From NCBI GenBank assembly GCA_001771815.1, contig MEPU01000010.1, positions 48,226 through 112,225 of the forward strand: a stretch of DNA of 64,000 bases, in the 5' to 3' direction. The stretch is from Bdellovibrionales bacterium RIFCSPHIGHO2_01_FULL_40_29 (lineage in GTDB: Bacteria; Bdellovibrionota; Bdellovibrionia; Bdellovibrionales; Bdellovibrionaceae). The translations under genes were made by a program, and so were the position numbers. Positions within the stretch are counted from its first letter, which is position 1. Each line of letters begins with the position of its first letter. Below the pieces are notes generated by a model. The model had not been told where the DNA came from. It saw only the letters and a program-made list of their open reading frames with translations, and searched no databases. Shown piece after piece: positions 17,575 to 25,669 of the stretch.

Positions 17575-18636
17575 ATGAAAGATTTAAACTCAATTCTCAA
17601 TCAATTAAAAGATCAACTCGGATTGAATCAAATTCAAATTGGCCCTCTGGCAACGCCGCTAACTATAGAATTCTATGAAAAATGGCTCACTCAAGATTTT
17701 CACGCAGATATGGCATATCTTAAAGAACATCTCAGCCTTAAAAAATCTCCACAGTTACTGCATCCTAAAGACTTAAAATCTGTTATAACGATCACTCAAC
17801 CCTATTTTCCAATTGTTAATGCAACCACAAATCCCATTCCCGCTCGTGCGGCGACATACGCCCAAAATCAAGATTATCATTTTTGGCTCAAAGAAAAATT
17901 AACTCACATCATTGAGGCTCTCAAACAACAACACCCCGAACATGAATTTTTACCTTTTGTTGATTCTGGCCCCGTCCTCGAAAGAAATTGGGCTTTTGAA
18001 AATGGTCTTGGCTGGTTCGGAAAAAACACCTGTCTCATTCATCCTCAATTTGGCAGCTTGTTTTTTATTGCTGAAATACTCACAACTCTTGAGCCACCCC
18101 CACAAAAAATTGAAAAAGTGCCAGACTTTTGCGGAACTTGTCAAAAATGCATCACCATTTGCCCCACCGGTGCCTTGATCGCTCCAAAGACTTTAAAAGC
18201 CGAGCTGTGTATTTCGTATTTAACCATCGAGTCAAAATCAATCCCCGCAATCGAGTTGCGAGAAAAAATGGGCGACTGGTTTTTCGGTTGTGATTTATGT
18301 CAAACCACTTGCCCTTGGAACGAAAAAGTTTTTCGCACACTGAAGCTGGCGCCGAGTTCCGAGAGCGACACCCGTCTTCAACTCGAGCTGAGTCCTGAGA
18401 AAACTCAAGAATTGATTTTATTTTTTAGAAATTTGCTCACCAGTTCTAATAAAAAAATAGCAAAAGAATTCCAGGGATCACCGTTGTCTCGGGCCGGAGG
18501 CAATGGATTAAAACGAAATGCGCTTATCGTTATTGCAAACCGCAAACTCAGAGAACTCCGTCCAGAAGTTGAATTGCACTTAGAGAATCCCCGTTTCTCG
18601 GAGTTAGCATCTTGGTGTCTTCAGGCTCTTAATTGA
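17575..18636 (+). CDS. queG: Epoxyqueuosine reductase
   Basis: The last enzyme of queuosine synthesis, reducing epoxyqueuosine in the tRNA wobble position with a cobalamin cofactor and two [4Fe-4S] clusters. Two clusters are encoded by CGTCQKCITICPTGAL and by FGCDLCQTTCPWN, each adding Cys ligands to the other. PFVDSGPVLERNWAFENGLGWFGKN is the characteristic substrate and cofactor segment, carrying the catalytic Asp. A C-terminal HEAT-like tail (RNALIVIANRKL) is also typical. The length of 353 aa matches QueG. The gap to divergent cca is 8 bp and there is no clear ribosome site, so the mRNA may be nearly leaderless. Confidence 0.94.
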   Translation: MKDLNSILNQLKDQLGLNQIQIGPLATPLTIEFYEKWLTQDFHADMAYLKEHLSLKKSPQLLHPKDLKSVITITQPYFPIVNATTNPIPARAATYAQNQDYHFWLKEKLTHIIEALKQQHPEHEFLPFVDSGPVLERNWAFENGLGWFGKNTCLIHPQFGSLFFIAEILTTLEPPPQKIEKVPDFCGTCQKCITICPTGALIAPKTLKAELCISYLTIESKSIPAIELREKMGDWFFGCDLCQTTCPWNEKVFRTLKLAPSSESDTRLQLELSPEKTQELILFFRNLLTSSNKKIAKEFQGSPLSRAGGNGLKRNALIVIANRKLRELRPEVELHLENPRFSELASWCLQALN

Positions 18637-19216
18637 ATAAAAATCCAAAAGTGATCATAGGTTGAGTGTCTTTCTTGGCCATGGATTTAAAATTTAAAAT
18701 GGTGTTATTCTCTGTAAAAGTAACTTGTCGGTGTGAAACCAAAACACCCAAATAAAAACTGGCCGCCATATTAACCATATATCCCAAATCGGCTTGAAAT
18801 CCGGTTCCATTTGAAAAAGCACCCCAGGTTTCATTGATGCGATAAAATGAGCGCAGATGATAACCCGAACCCCACAAATACCCCAACCCAACACCAGCAG
18901 TTCCACCTGTCGTGCTCGTGAGCGTTTCTGAATCACTGCGCGTGGAGTATTCAGCGCCCAAATAAACGTGAGATTCTGTCACATAACCCAATTTAAAGTC
19001 ATAAACAGACGTTACATTTCGCCACTCGTTTCCTGCGGCAGGATTCGCTGAGGCTTCGCTTTGTCCATAATACACAGCCATATCTAAAAGCAAACCCGAG
19101 CGACTTCCCGCCGTGCTGTACTTAACTGGTTTTTCTCGTGCACCCCAAGCCGTTACTGACAGAAACATAACAATAACAAGAGTAAACAAAGATCCATTCC
19201 ATCGATTTTGATACAT
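18629..19216 (-). CDS. Probable outer-membrane beta-barrel protein
   Basis: The 195-aa product has a signal peptide (LFTLVIVMFLSVTAWG) and alternating hydrophobic/aromatic strands with Gly-rich turns (GTAGVGLGYLWGSGYHLR, GFQADLGYMVNMAASFYLG). It ends MITFGFLFN, close to the terminal aromatic signature recognised by the BAM machinery. This suggests an 8-stranded OmpW/OmpX-like barrel in the outer membrane. Its specific function is unknown. It converges with queG and overlaps its end by 8 nt. Confidence 0.65.
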   Translation of the reverse strand: MYQNRWNGSLFTLVIVMFLSVTAWGAREKPVKYSTAGSRSGLLLDMAVYYGQSEASANPAAGNEWRNVTSVYDFKLGYVTESHVYLGAEYSTRSDSETLTSTTGGTAGVGLGYLWGSGYHLRSFYRINETWGAFSNGTGFQADLGYMVNMAASFYLGVLVSHRQVTFTENNTILNFKSMAKKDTQPMITFGFLFN

Positions 19217-19385
19217 GCTTCTATTTCAACCTGTTTTATAAAACATATCAAATGGTTACTGTATTGTGTCATGTCGCATCTCAGGCCTATTTCTTCGGTA
19301 TTTCAGGTCTTGTAGTTTTTATATAACCCCTTGGTTCAGAGCTTTCAATTTGACCCCTCGGAGAGAACATGGTTTTAGTCACGTC

Positions 19386-19952
19386 ATGCGATACATCTGG
19401 TGCTTTATCTTGAGTTCTGCTTTCTTAGTTTCCACAGCAATGGCCATGAACTATTCCGGCGTGATCACGCGCAGCGACCTAAAAAAATACCGCATCAAAG
19501 AAGCCCGCTTACAGAAAACTTTCACTTTAGTTTTTGAAAACTTGCAGTTAGAAAATCTTTTTAAAAAATTAAAAGAACACGATTTTATTTCAATTGAAGG
19601 TGCTCGCAGCTCCACATCGACCACCATTCGCGTAGACTCTATTCACTATGTTGGCCTTCATGATCTCATCGGCAACTGGAAGGGTGATGACAACTACTGC
19701 TATCGGTTTAAATCCTTCACACATTTGATTATCTTCCCTGCACAGAAAAAGAACTGTAAAATGGAAATCGTCGCTGGACGCGAGTATGCCTACACCATCA
19801 ATCCCACTGAACATGATTGGCTTTTGCTCCTGTCTGATAACCAAGCAAACTATGTTGCTGATTTTATCCTAAAAAATTCCAACTCTGTTGAAATGAGTTT
19901 GTATGATTCCAATACTGGAGATATTCTGAGAACGATTAAACTCAGAAAGTAA
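19386..19952 (+). CDS. Exported protein, function unknown
   Basis: The frame is open from 19266, but the first 40 residues look untranslated (many Arg, Phe and Cys). The ATG at 19386 gives MRYIWCFILSSAFLVSTAMA, a clear signal peptide, and a 188-aa protein. The mature part is a beta-rich domain with two Cys (DDNYCYRF and KKNCKMEI) that may pair. No family is recognised. It is followed 8 nt later by the ureohydrolase gene, but functional linkage is not evident. The start is uncertain because no good ribosome site precedes the ATG. Confidence 0.6.
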   Translation: MRYIWCFILSSAFLVSTAMAMNYSGVITRSDLKKYRIKEARLQKTFTLVFENLQLENLFKKLKEHDFISIEGARSSTSTTIRVDSIHYVGLHDLIGNWKGDDNYCYRFKSFTHLIIFPAQKKNCKMEIVAGREYAYTINPTEHDWLLLLSDNQANYVADFILKNSNSVEMSLYDSNTGDILRTIKLRK

Positions 19953-19960
19953 TCCACCTC

Positions 19961-20926
19961 ATGATGTCAGAAAAAACTCTGCTTACCCCAACCTTGCCTC
20001 AGTACTTCTTTTCTAAAAATGACCCCGAAGATCCTCGACTCGGCGAGTATGCTAAACCAGCACAATTAGAATCCAACGACCTTTCCAAAAATAGTTTTGC
20101 AGTTATTGGCTACCCGGATGACGAAGGTATTCGCCTTGGCGGCGGTCGCACTGGCGCGAGCGAAGCACCAAAAATGATCCGTCAATTTTTGTACAAAATG
20201 ACTCCCTCACTCAAGTCAGTAAAAACAGTCCCCATTTTTGATTTTGGTGATCTTCATCACCATGGAGATCTTGCGAAAAGGCACCAAGATGCTTTGGATA
20301 TTGCGATAAAATTGCATGCTCGTGAACTTCGCGTCATCTCTTTCGGAGGTGGACATGACTATGGATACAGCGATGTTGCCGGTTTTTTAAAAAAGTATGC
20401 TCAGAATGGTAAAAAACCACTTGTTATTAATTTTGACGCTCACCTGGATGTTCGGCCCACAACAAATGGATTCAGCAGCGGCACACCTTTTTTTCGCTTG
20501 CTCACAGAATTTGGCTCATCGTTTCAATTTGTCGAGATTGGTCTACAACCCCAATGCAACTCCAGAAAACATTTGGAATGGGCACAAAACCACGGAGCCG
20601 AACTTTTCGATTTAGCTACGATCGAGCAAGATGGTCTTTTATCATTATTGCAAAATGACACTTTTAAAAACCTCACCCTGGAGACTCCTGTATTTGTGAG
20701 TTTTGACATTGATGCACTTTCGGCAACTGATGCTGGTGGCTGCAGTCAAGCTTGGGTGACCGGATTAAAAACAGTGGATTGCTTGAATTTTCTAGCAGCC
20801 CTATATAAACGCAGCAATGTGCGTGGCCTTGGCATCTACGAAGTTTCGCCACCGCTTGACCGCGACAATCAAACTTCAAAAACGGCGGCACTTTTAGCCC
20901 ATCATTTTTTGTTCGAAACAAAGTGA
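19961..20926 (+). CDS. hutG: Ureohydrolase family protein, probably formimidoylglutamase
   Basis: Ureohydrolases use a binuclear Mn centre to release urea or formamide from guanidino or formimino substrates. Metal-binding motifs are GGGHDYGY, NFDAHLDVRP and SFDIDALSATDAG. The combination DAHLDVRPxxNGxxSGTPF is what I associate with formimidoylglutamase (histidine degradation) rather than arginase, but no other hut genes are nearby, so agmatinase-like activity remains possible. The third motif lacks the usual DP of D-x-D-x-x-D-P (here it reads DIDALSATD). The downstream threonine aldolase gene starts 4 nt after its stop, suggesting a small amino acid catabolism operon. Confidence 0.8.
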   Translation: MMSEKTLLTPTLPQYFFSKNDPEDPRLGEYAKPAQLESNDLSKNSFAVIGYPDDEGIRLGGGRTGASEAPKMIRQFLYKMTPSLKSVKTVPIFDFGDLHHHGDLAKRHQDALDIAIKLHARELRVISFGGGHDYGYSDVAGFLKKYAQNGKKPLVINFDAHLDVRPTTNGFSSGTPFFRLLTEFGSSFQFVEIGLQPQCNSRKHLEWAQNHGAELFDLATIEQDGLLSLLQNDTFKNLTLETPVFVSFDIDALSATDAGGCSQAWVTGLKTVDCLNFLAALYKRSNVRGLGIYEVSPPLDRDNQTSKTAALLAHHFLFETK

Positions 20927-20930
20927 AAGC

Positions 20931-21959
20931 ATGAAGGGCTTTGGCAGCGACAATCATTCCGGAGTCCATCCTCAATTGCTTCAAGCACTCATCGAATGCA
21001 ATGTAGAGCATGCTCCCAGCTACGGCACGGATAGTTTCAGCGAACAAGCCATTGTCCAATTTAAGAAACAATTTGGTGAACAGGCTAAAGTTTTCTTTGT
21101 TTTTAATGGAACCGCATCCAATGTATTATCTCTCCGAACAATGATGAAACGACATGAATCCGTCCTGTGTTCCGACATCAGTCACTTGAACATGGACGAA
21201 TGCGGAGCTCCAGAATTTTTTGCTGGAAAATTGATTCCACTTCCTCACACTGATGGCAAACTGGCACTCGAAACATTAAAACATGCCTTGATTCGCCGAG
21301 GCGATCAGCATTTTTCTCAACCCCGCGCAATCAGTCTCACACAACCCACAGAGCTGGGGACCTGCTATTCCCTGACTGAAATAAAAGCCATAACAGAGTG
21401 GGCACATCAAAATAATATGCTTGTCCATATCGATGGCGCACGACTCTCTAACGCTGTTTATACATTGCAAACAACATTTAAAAAAATGACAACGGATTGT
21501 GGTATTGATGTGGTTTCGTTCGGCGGCACGAAAAATGGACTAATGATGGGCGAAGCCATCATTGTTTTAAATCCTCAGCTGGGTGAAGACCTGAAGTACC
21601 TTCGTAAACAAGCCGCTCAACTGCCGTCAAAAACCAGATTTATTGCATACCAGTTTTCGAAATATTTATCGACTCAACTCTATCTTGAAATTGCAACACA
21701 CGCTTGCACGATGGCCGAACAGTTGGCCCATGGCTTAAGTTCCATTCCCCAAATTCAAATCACTCGTCCGCGACAAAGCAATGCGGTTTTTGCTCGCATT
21801 CCGCAACCTTGGATTAAAATTTTACGCGAGCAGTTTTTCTTTTATGTTTGGGATGAAAAAACTTTTGAATGTCGACTTATGACCAGCTGGGATACACAAG
21901 ACAATGAGATCACGGCTTTCATCGATCTGGTTAAAGAACTTTCTCTCGCGGAAGTTTAA
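20931..21959 (+). CDS. ltaE: Low-specificity L-threonine aldolase
   Basis: PLP enzyme of fold type I that cleaves L-threonine or allo-threonine to glycine and acetaldehyde. The N-terminal GFGSDNHSGVHPQLLQALIE is the family opening, and DISHLNMDECGAPEF binds near the cofactor. HIDGARLSNAV holds the PLP-pyridine Asp and Arg, and SFGGTKNGLMMGEA holds the Schiff-base Lys. The length is 342 aa, as expected. It is the second gene after the HutG-like enzyme, and both act in amino acid breakdown. The 3' end overlaps the convergent peroxiredoxin gene by 4 nt. Confidence 0.92.
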   Translation: MKGFGSDNHSGVHPQLLQALIECNVEHAPSYGTDSFSEQAIVQFKKQFGEQAKVFFVFNGTASNVLSLRTMMKRHESVLCSDISHLNMDECGAPEFFAGKLIPLPHTDGKLALETLKHALIRRGDQHFSQPRAISLTQPTELGTCYSLTEIKAITEWAHQNNMLVHIDGARLSNAVYTLQTTFKKMTTDCGIDVVSFGGTKNGLMMGEAIIVLNPQLGEDLKYLRKQAAQLPSKTRFIAYQFSKYLSTQLYLEIATHACTMAEQLAHGLSSIPQIQITRPRQSNAVFARIPQPWIKILREQFFFYVWDEKTFECRLMTSWDTQDNEITAFIDLVKELSLAEV

Positions 21960-22579
21960 CTATTTTCTTTAACAAATTCAAGAATGGCTTCAGCATGCCC
22001 CTCGGCCTTGACCTTTCGAAATTCACCGATGAGCACTTGATCCTCATTGATCACAAAGGTGCTGCGTTCGATACCCATCACTTTTTTTCCATACATGTTT
22101 TTTTCTTTAATCACATCAAAAAGCTGGCAAATTTTTTCATCAGCATCACTGAGTAAATCAAATCGGAACCGGAATTTATGAATAAACTTTTGATGAGATG
22201 CTAATGAATCACGTGAAATTCCAAAAACCACAGTATTTAGGCGAGCGAATTTTTCTTTTAAGCGATTGAAGTCAATTCCCTCGACGGTGCATCCTGGAGT
22301 GCTGTCTTTGGGATAAAAATACAAAACAACTTTTTGACCCTTCATTTTTTCCAATTCAAATGGTCCTGATGGAACGCCCGGTAAAGTGAAGTTAGGAACC
22401 CGGCTACCGACTGCGAGGCTGCGGTTCAGGTGGGATTCCGCCGTTTTCCCCGTCGCTTTGACCTGGAGCTTGCTCGAAACCTTGCTCGTGATTTTGCTCG
22501 AGGACTTCGTCGTAGCTTTCACCTTGGCTTTGCGTTTGCTGGTTTTGGCTATCGGGGATTTCTTGGTTTTTTTTATCAT
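21956..22579 (-). CDS. bcp: Peroxiredoxin (Bcp/PrxQ family) with long basic N-terminal extension
   Basis: Reduces hydrogen peroxide and organic hydroperoxides using thiol donors. The core has GSRVPNFTLPG, VVLYFYPKDSTPGCTVEG with the peroxidatic Cys, and GISRDS. The resolving Cys usually five residues later (CTxxxC) is replaced (CTVEGI), so this is probably a 1-Cys form. Before the core lie about 50 residues made mostly of Lys, Ser, Thr and Ala (MIKKTKKSPIAKTSKRKAKV and on), histone-H1-like. AAGGAG six bases upstream fixes the ATG at 22579, although the frame is open to 22654. That puts the whole extension inside the upstream lipoprotein gene in another frame. Confidence 0.88.
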   Translation of the reverse strand: MIKKTKKSPIAKTSKRKAKVKATTKSSSKITSKVSSKLQVKATGKTAESHLNRSLAVGSRVPNFTLPGVPSGPFELEKMKGQKVVLYFYPKDSTPGCTVEGIDFNRLKEKFARLNTVVFGISRDSLASHQKFIHKFRFRFDLLSDADEKICQLFDVIKEKNMYGKKVMGIERSTFVINEDQVLIGEFRKVKAEGHAEAILEFVKENS

Positions 22580-23420
22580 CACTGACTCCTTGGATTTGAA
22601 TACGACTGCTGCGTGATTCTTGTGGCGCGACTGGGGCTTCAATTGTTTCTGCAAACTGATCTATCACTTCAATTTCTTTTTCAATCAACTTAATTTTCCC
22701 CTGCAGTGGAACTTTAATTTCAACTTTTCGACGCTCGACAAGGTCTTTAAATACCCCACCCTGCAGCACAAATTGATTGGCATTATTGCGATCGAATGCA
22801 AACGTCGTCAATCGCAATTCTTCTGCAGAAACCTCGTCAGAACTTAGTGTCCTCACCCAGTTCTGACAGTTCAATCGAGTTAATTTTTTATGATCAATTC
22901 TTAGATCACAGACAATATTAGATCCAGTCAAAGTTCCGGCCAATCCAATGACAGATACCCATTCCCGAATATAAAAAATCACCTGAAGCTCAGAAGAAGC
23001 CAATCCCATTTTTATCTGAGCCATTAAGCTATCGGGTTTGCTGCACGTTTTAAAAACAGAGACTATTTTTTTATTGGAGGCATCAGGTCGCAACGAAAAA
23101 CGACTGCAATCCAATTTCGAAGGAGCCATCTTTTTAATTCCTGCATAAGTCTCAATCGCATAACTCAATGTTGAAAATAAGGTGAGTTCATCAAACGATG
23201 GATTCTTGGTCAGCAGACGCATGGCCTCGCGCTCTAAGCTGGCCGAAAAATAAATGGCCTCACGCTGCTCTTTTGAGAGGAGACTTTCATCTTTTTTCAC
23301 TTTTGTTGCAATTTTAGGCATAGCAGGAACGCTAATCGCTGCCGGAGCTGTATTCTCTGGCTTCTGAGGACAACCTGTTAAAATAAAAACAAAAAATAAG
23401 ATCCATTTCATCTCTTTCAT
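22404..23420 (-). CDS. Lipoprotein with acidic/Gln-rich C-terminus, function unknown
   Basis: The N-terminus MKEMKWILFFVFILTGCPQK is a lipoprotein signal with lipobox LTGC. Residues about 45-250 form a mixed domain with scattered Cys, and the last 60 are rich in Gln, Glu, Ser and Gly (SQNQQTQSQGESYDEVLEQN and on). They look disordered. This tail coincides with the reading frame that encodes the Lys/Ser-rich extension of Bcp, an overlap of 176 nt. A second ATG three codons in (23411) is also possible. No function can be assigned. It diverges from fadD with a 49-bp gap. Confidence 0.72.
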   Translation of the reverse strand: MKEMKWILFFVFILTGCPQKPENTAPAAISVPAMPKIATKVKKDESLLSKEQREAIYFSASLEREAMRLLTKNPSFDELTLFSTLSYAIETYAGIKKMAPSKLDCSRFSLRPDASNKKIVSVFKTCSKPDSLMAQIKMGLASSELQVIFYIREWVSVIGLAGTLTGSNIVCDLRIDHKKLTRLNCQNWVRTLSSDEVSAEELRLTTFAFDRNNANQFVLQGGVFKDLVERRKVEIKVPLQGKIKLIEKEIEVIDQFAETIEAPVAPQESRSSRIQIQGVSDDKKNQEIPDSQNQQTQSQGESYDEVLEQNHEQGFEQAPGQSDGENGGIPPEPQPRSR

Positions 23421-23469
23421 TATGTGAAATACTCTTTCACTTTAGCAAGAAATAGTTCACCATAACCGT

Positions 23470-25137
23470 ATGGAAAACATTTGGACAAAAAAATACCCGA
23501 AGTCAGTGCCCACCTCAATCAACATGAACGAATACAAGAATATCTTGGAGATTGCCGACGAAGCGATTCGTAAGTTTCGAAATCGTCCCGCCTTCAGTAA
23601 TTTTGGAATTGATATGACATTCCATGAATTGGATATCTTAGCAGGCCATTTTGCGTCTTATTTGCAAAATGATCTGGGATTAAAAAAAGGCGATCGCATC
23701 GCTATCCAATTACCCAATTTATTGCAATACCCTATCGTTCTTTTTGGTGCTTTTCGCGCTGGTTTAATTGTGGTCAATACCAATCCACTCTACACGGCTC
23801 CTGAGATGAAATATCAGTTTAATGATGCTGGCGTTAAAGCGATTGTGATTCTAGCGCAGTTTGCTCATCTTTTAGAGAAAATTAAATCAGAAACATCTAT
23901 TGAACATGTCATCGTCACTCAGGTCGGAGACCAACTGCCATTTGTTAAAAAGCACCTGATCAACTTTGTTCTTAAAAAAGTTAAAAAAATGGTTCCGGCT
24001 TACACCCTCAAACATGACACCTGGGAAGAGGCTTTAACAAAGGGCTCACAAAAAACATACGTGCAACCCAATATGACTTTAGAAGATACGGCATTTCTCC
24101 AGTACACAGGCGGCACAACAGGTGTTTCAAAAGGGGCTATTTTATCACACCGAAATATTATCGCCAATTGCCAACAAATACGCGCTTGGATGAAACCAAA
24201 GTTGGTCGAAGGCCAAGAAATCGCCATCACACCGCTTCCGCTGTATCATATTTTTTCACTGACTGTTTGCAGCCTGGCCTTGATGACTTATGGAACACAG
24301 AATGTTTTGATCACAAACCCTCGCGATTTTGCCTCATTTATTAAGGATATGAAAAAATACAAATTCACGATCCTCACAGGCGTCAATACACTTTTTAATG
24401 CACTGGCAAATCATCCTAAAATTTCTGAAGTTGATTTCTCGAAAACCAAAGTCTGCGTTGCGGGCGCCATGGCCCTACAAAAAGCAGTGAAAGAAAATTG
24501 GTTTGCAAAAACAGGCACGAATGTGATTGAAGGTTATGGTTTAACTGAAACGTCGCCGGTTGCATGCTGCAATCCCATAGATGGCACGGATCAAGTGGGA
24601 ACAATTGGATTACCTCTACCAGACACTGAATTAAAGTTCGTGGATGACAGTGGCAAAGAGGTTGCCCTTGGTGAACCAGGAGAAATCTGCATTCGTGGTC
24701 CGCAAGTCATGAAGGGATACCACAATCAACCTGCCGAGACTTCTAAAGTCTTAAAAGACGGTTGGCTATTTACTGGTGACATCGGCGTTATGAACGAGGA
24801 TGGCTTTGCAAAAATTGTTGATCGCAAAAAAGATATGATTTTAGTATCTGGCTTTAATGTGTATCCCAATGAAATTGAAGATGTAATTTCTCGTCATCCA
24901 AAAATTTTAGAAGTCGCTGCTATTGGTGTTTCGGATGAACACTCTGGCGAAGTCGTTAAAGTTGTTATTGTTAAAAAAGATGAATCACTGACTGAAAAAG
25001 AAGTGATTGATTTTGCTCGACTTTCACTGACCAATTATAAAATTCCAAAACATGTTGAGTTTCGAAAAGAACTTCCAAAAACAAATGTTGGAAAAATTCT
25101 ACGACGCGCTCTTCGCGAGGCTCCTTCCGTGGCTTAA
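23470..25137 (+). CDS. fadD: Long-chain-fatty-acid--CoA ligase
   Basis: Activates fatty acids with ATP and CoA, supplying the beta-oxidation enzymes encoded at 5501-9032. ANL-superfamily motifs are in order: the P-loop YTGGTTGVSKGA (about 212-223), GYGLTETSP (about 356), WLFTGDIGVMNEDG, and the C-terminal hinge and Lys segment DRKKDMILVSGFNVYPNEIE, with PKTNVGKILRR at the end carrying the catalytic Lys. At 555 aa it is similar to E. coli FadD (561). It stands alone; its stop codon lies within a strong hairpin shared with the convergent HiPIP gene. Chain-length range is not visible. Confidence 0.94.
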   Translation: MENIWTKKYPKSVPTSINMNEYKNILEIADEAIRKFRNRPAFSNFGIDMTFHELDILAGHFASYLQNDLGLKKGDRIAIQLPNLLQYPIVLFGAFRAGLIVVNTNPLYTAPEMKYQFNDAGVKAIVILAQFAHLLEKIKSETSIEHVIVTQVGDQLPFVKKHLINFVLKKVKKMVPAYTLKHDTWEEALTKGSQKTYVQPNMTLEDTAFLQYTGGTTGVSKGAILSHRNIIANCQQIRAWMKPKLVEGQEIAITPLPLYHIFSLTVCSLALMTYGTQNVLITNPRDFASFIKDMKKYKFTILTGVNTLFNALANHPKISEVDFSKTKVCVAGAMALQKAVKENWFAKTGTNVIEGYGLTETSPVACCNPIDGTDQVGTIGLPLPDTELKFVDDSGKEVALGEPGEICIRGPQVMKGYHNQPAETSKVLKDGWLFTGDIGVMNEDGFAKIVDRKKDMILVSGFNVYPNEIEDVISRHPKILEVAAIGVSDEHSGEVVKVVIVKKDESLTEKEVIDFARLSLTNYKIPKHVEFRKELPKTNVGKILRRALREAPSVA

Positions 25138-25151
25138 GCCATCGGAAGGAG
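25121..25151. terminator. Long hairpin between convergent fadD and HiPIP genes
   Basis: CTCCTTCCG (25121-25129) pairs with CGGAAGGAG (25143-25151) around an inner palindrome TGGCTTAAGCCA (25130-25141), with one bulged T at 25142. It forms an almost continuous stem containing the fadD stop codon. A clear T-run is lacking on both strands, so it may act as a bidirectional terminator or protect transcript 3' ends. Confidence 0.55.
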
Positions 25152-25165
25152 ATCTTAAAAAGAAT

Positions 25166-25543
25166 TTAACTTTTTTTAGCCCAAGTTGAACACCATCCTG
25201 TTGCTGCAACCACTTTACCTGCTGCAAATGGCATTTGACATGGAGCTGCTTTTTTTCCAGAAACAGTTGTTTCCTTATCAGCTGTGTAGAAAGCACAATT
25301 TTTACAATTTTGCGCTTCAAATTTAACACCTGCGCGCTCAACTTTGAGTGCTGCATCTTTGATTTCGCTTGTGACATGAACATAATTAACAGCTTTTGCA
25401 GCTGGATCTTTAGGATCCACCAGAGTTGCACCAGCGGCTGCTTGACTGCCACGACGACGCTCCTGAGCAGATGCCAATGTTGGCAACACAGCAATTGCTC
25501 CTGTTAATGCGGCTACAGATTGAATAAATGCACGACGATTCAT
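25166..25543 (-). CDS. High-potential iron-sulfur protein (HiPIP), Tat-exported
   Basis: A small periplasmic [4Fe-4S] electron carrier that shuttles electrons to terminal oxidases or reaction centres. The four cluster ligands occur as C-x2-C-x18-C-x15-C (NCKNCAFY, APCQMPFA, GWCSTW), followed by the family's C-terminal Trp region. The N-terminus MNRRAFIQSVAALTGAIAVL carries a twin-arginine signal (RRAFIQ), as expected for a cofactor folded in the cytosol. AGAGGAG before the ATG at 25543 fixes this start over an upstream in-frame ATG at 25588. The protein is 125 aa before cleavage. Confidence 0.9.
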   Translation of the reverse strand: MNRRAFIQSVAALTGAIAVLPTLASAQERRRGSQAAAGATLVDPKDPAAKAVNYVHVTSEIKDAALKVERAGVKFEAQNCKNCAFYTADKETTVSGKKAAPCQMPFAAGKVVAATGWCSTWAKKS

Positions 25544-25669
25544 TTTAACTCCTCTTTCATTAGATGATGTGATTTTATCTATTTTCATTTAGTTTTCAAT
25601 AACCAGATCTAACAATTTGCATTAAGACCTTCTGCCCAAAGATTAAAAAATAACGTACGATCTTAATCT

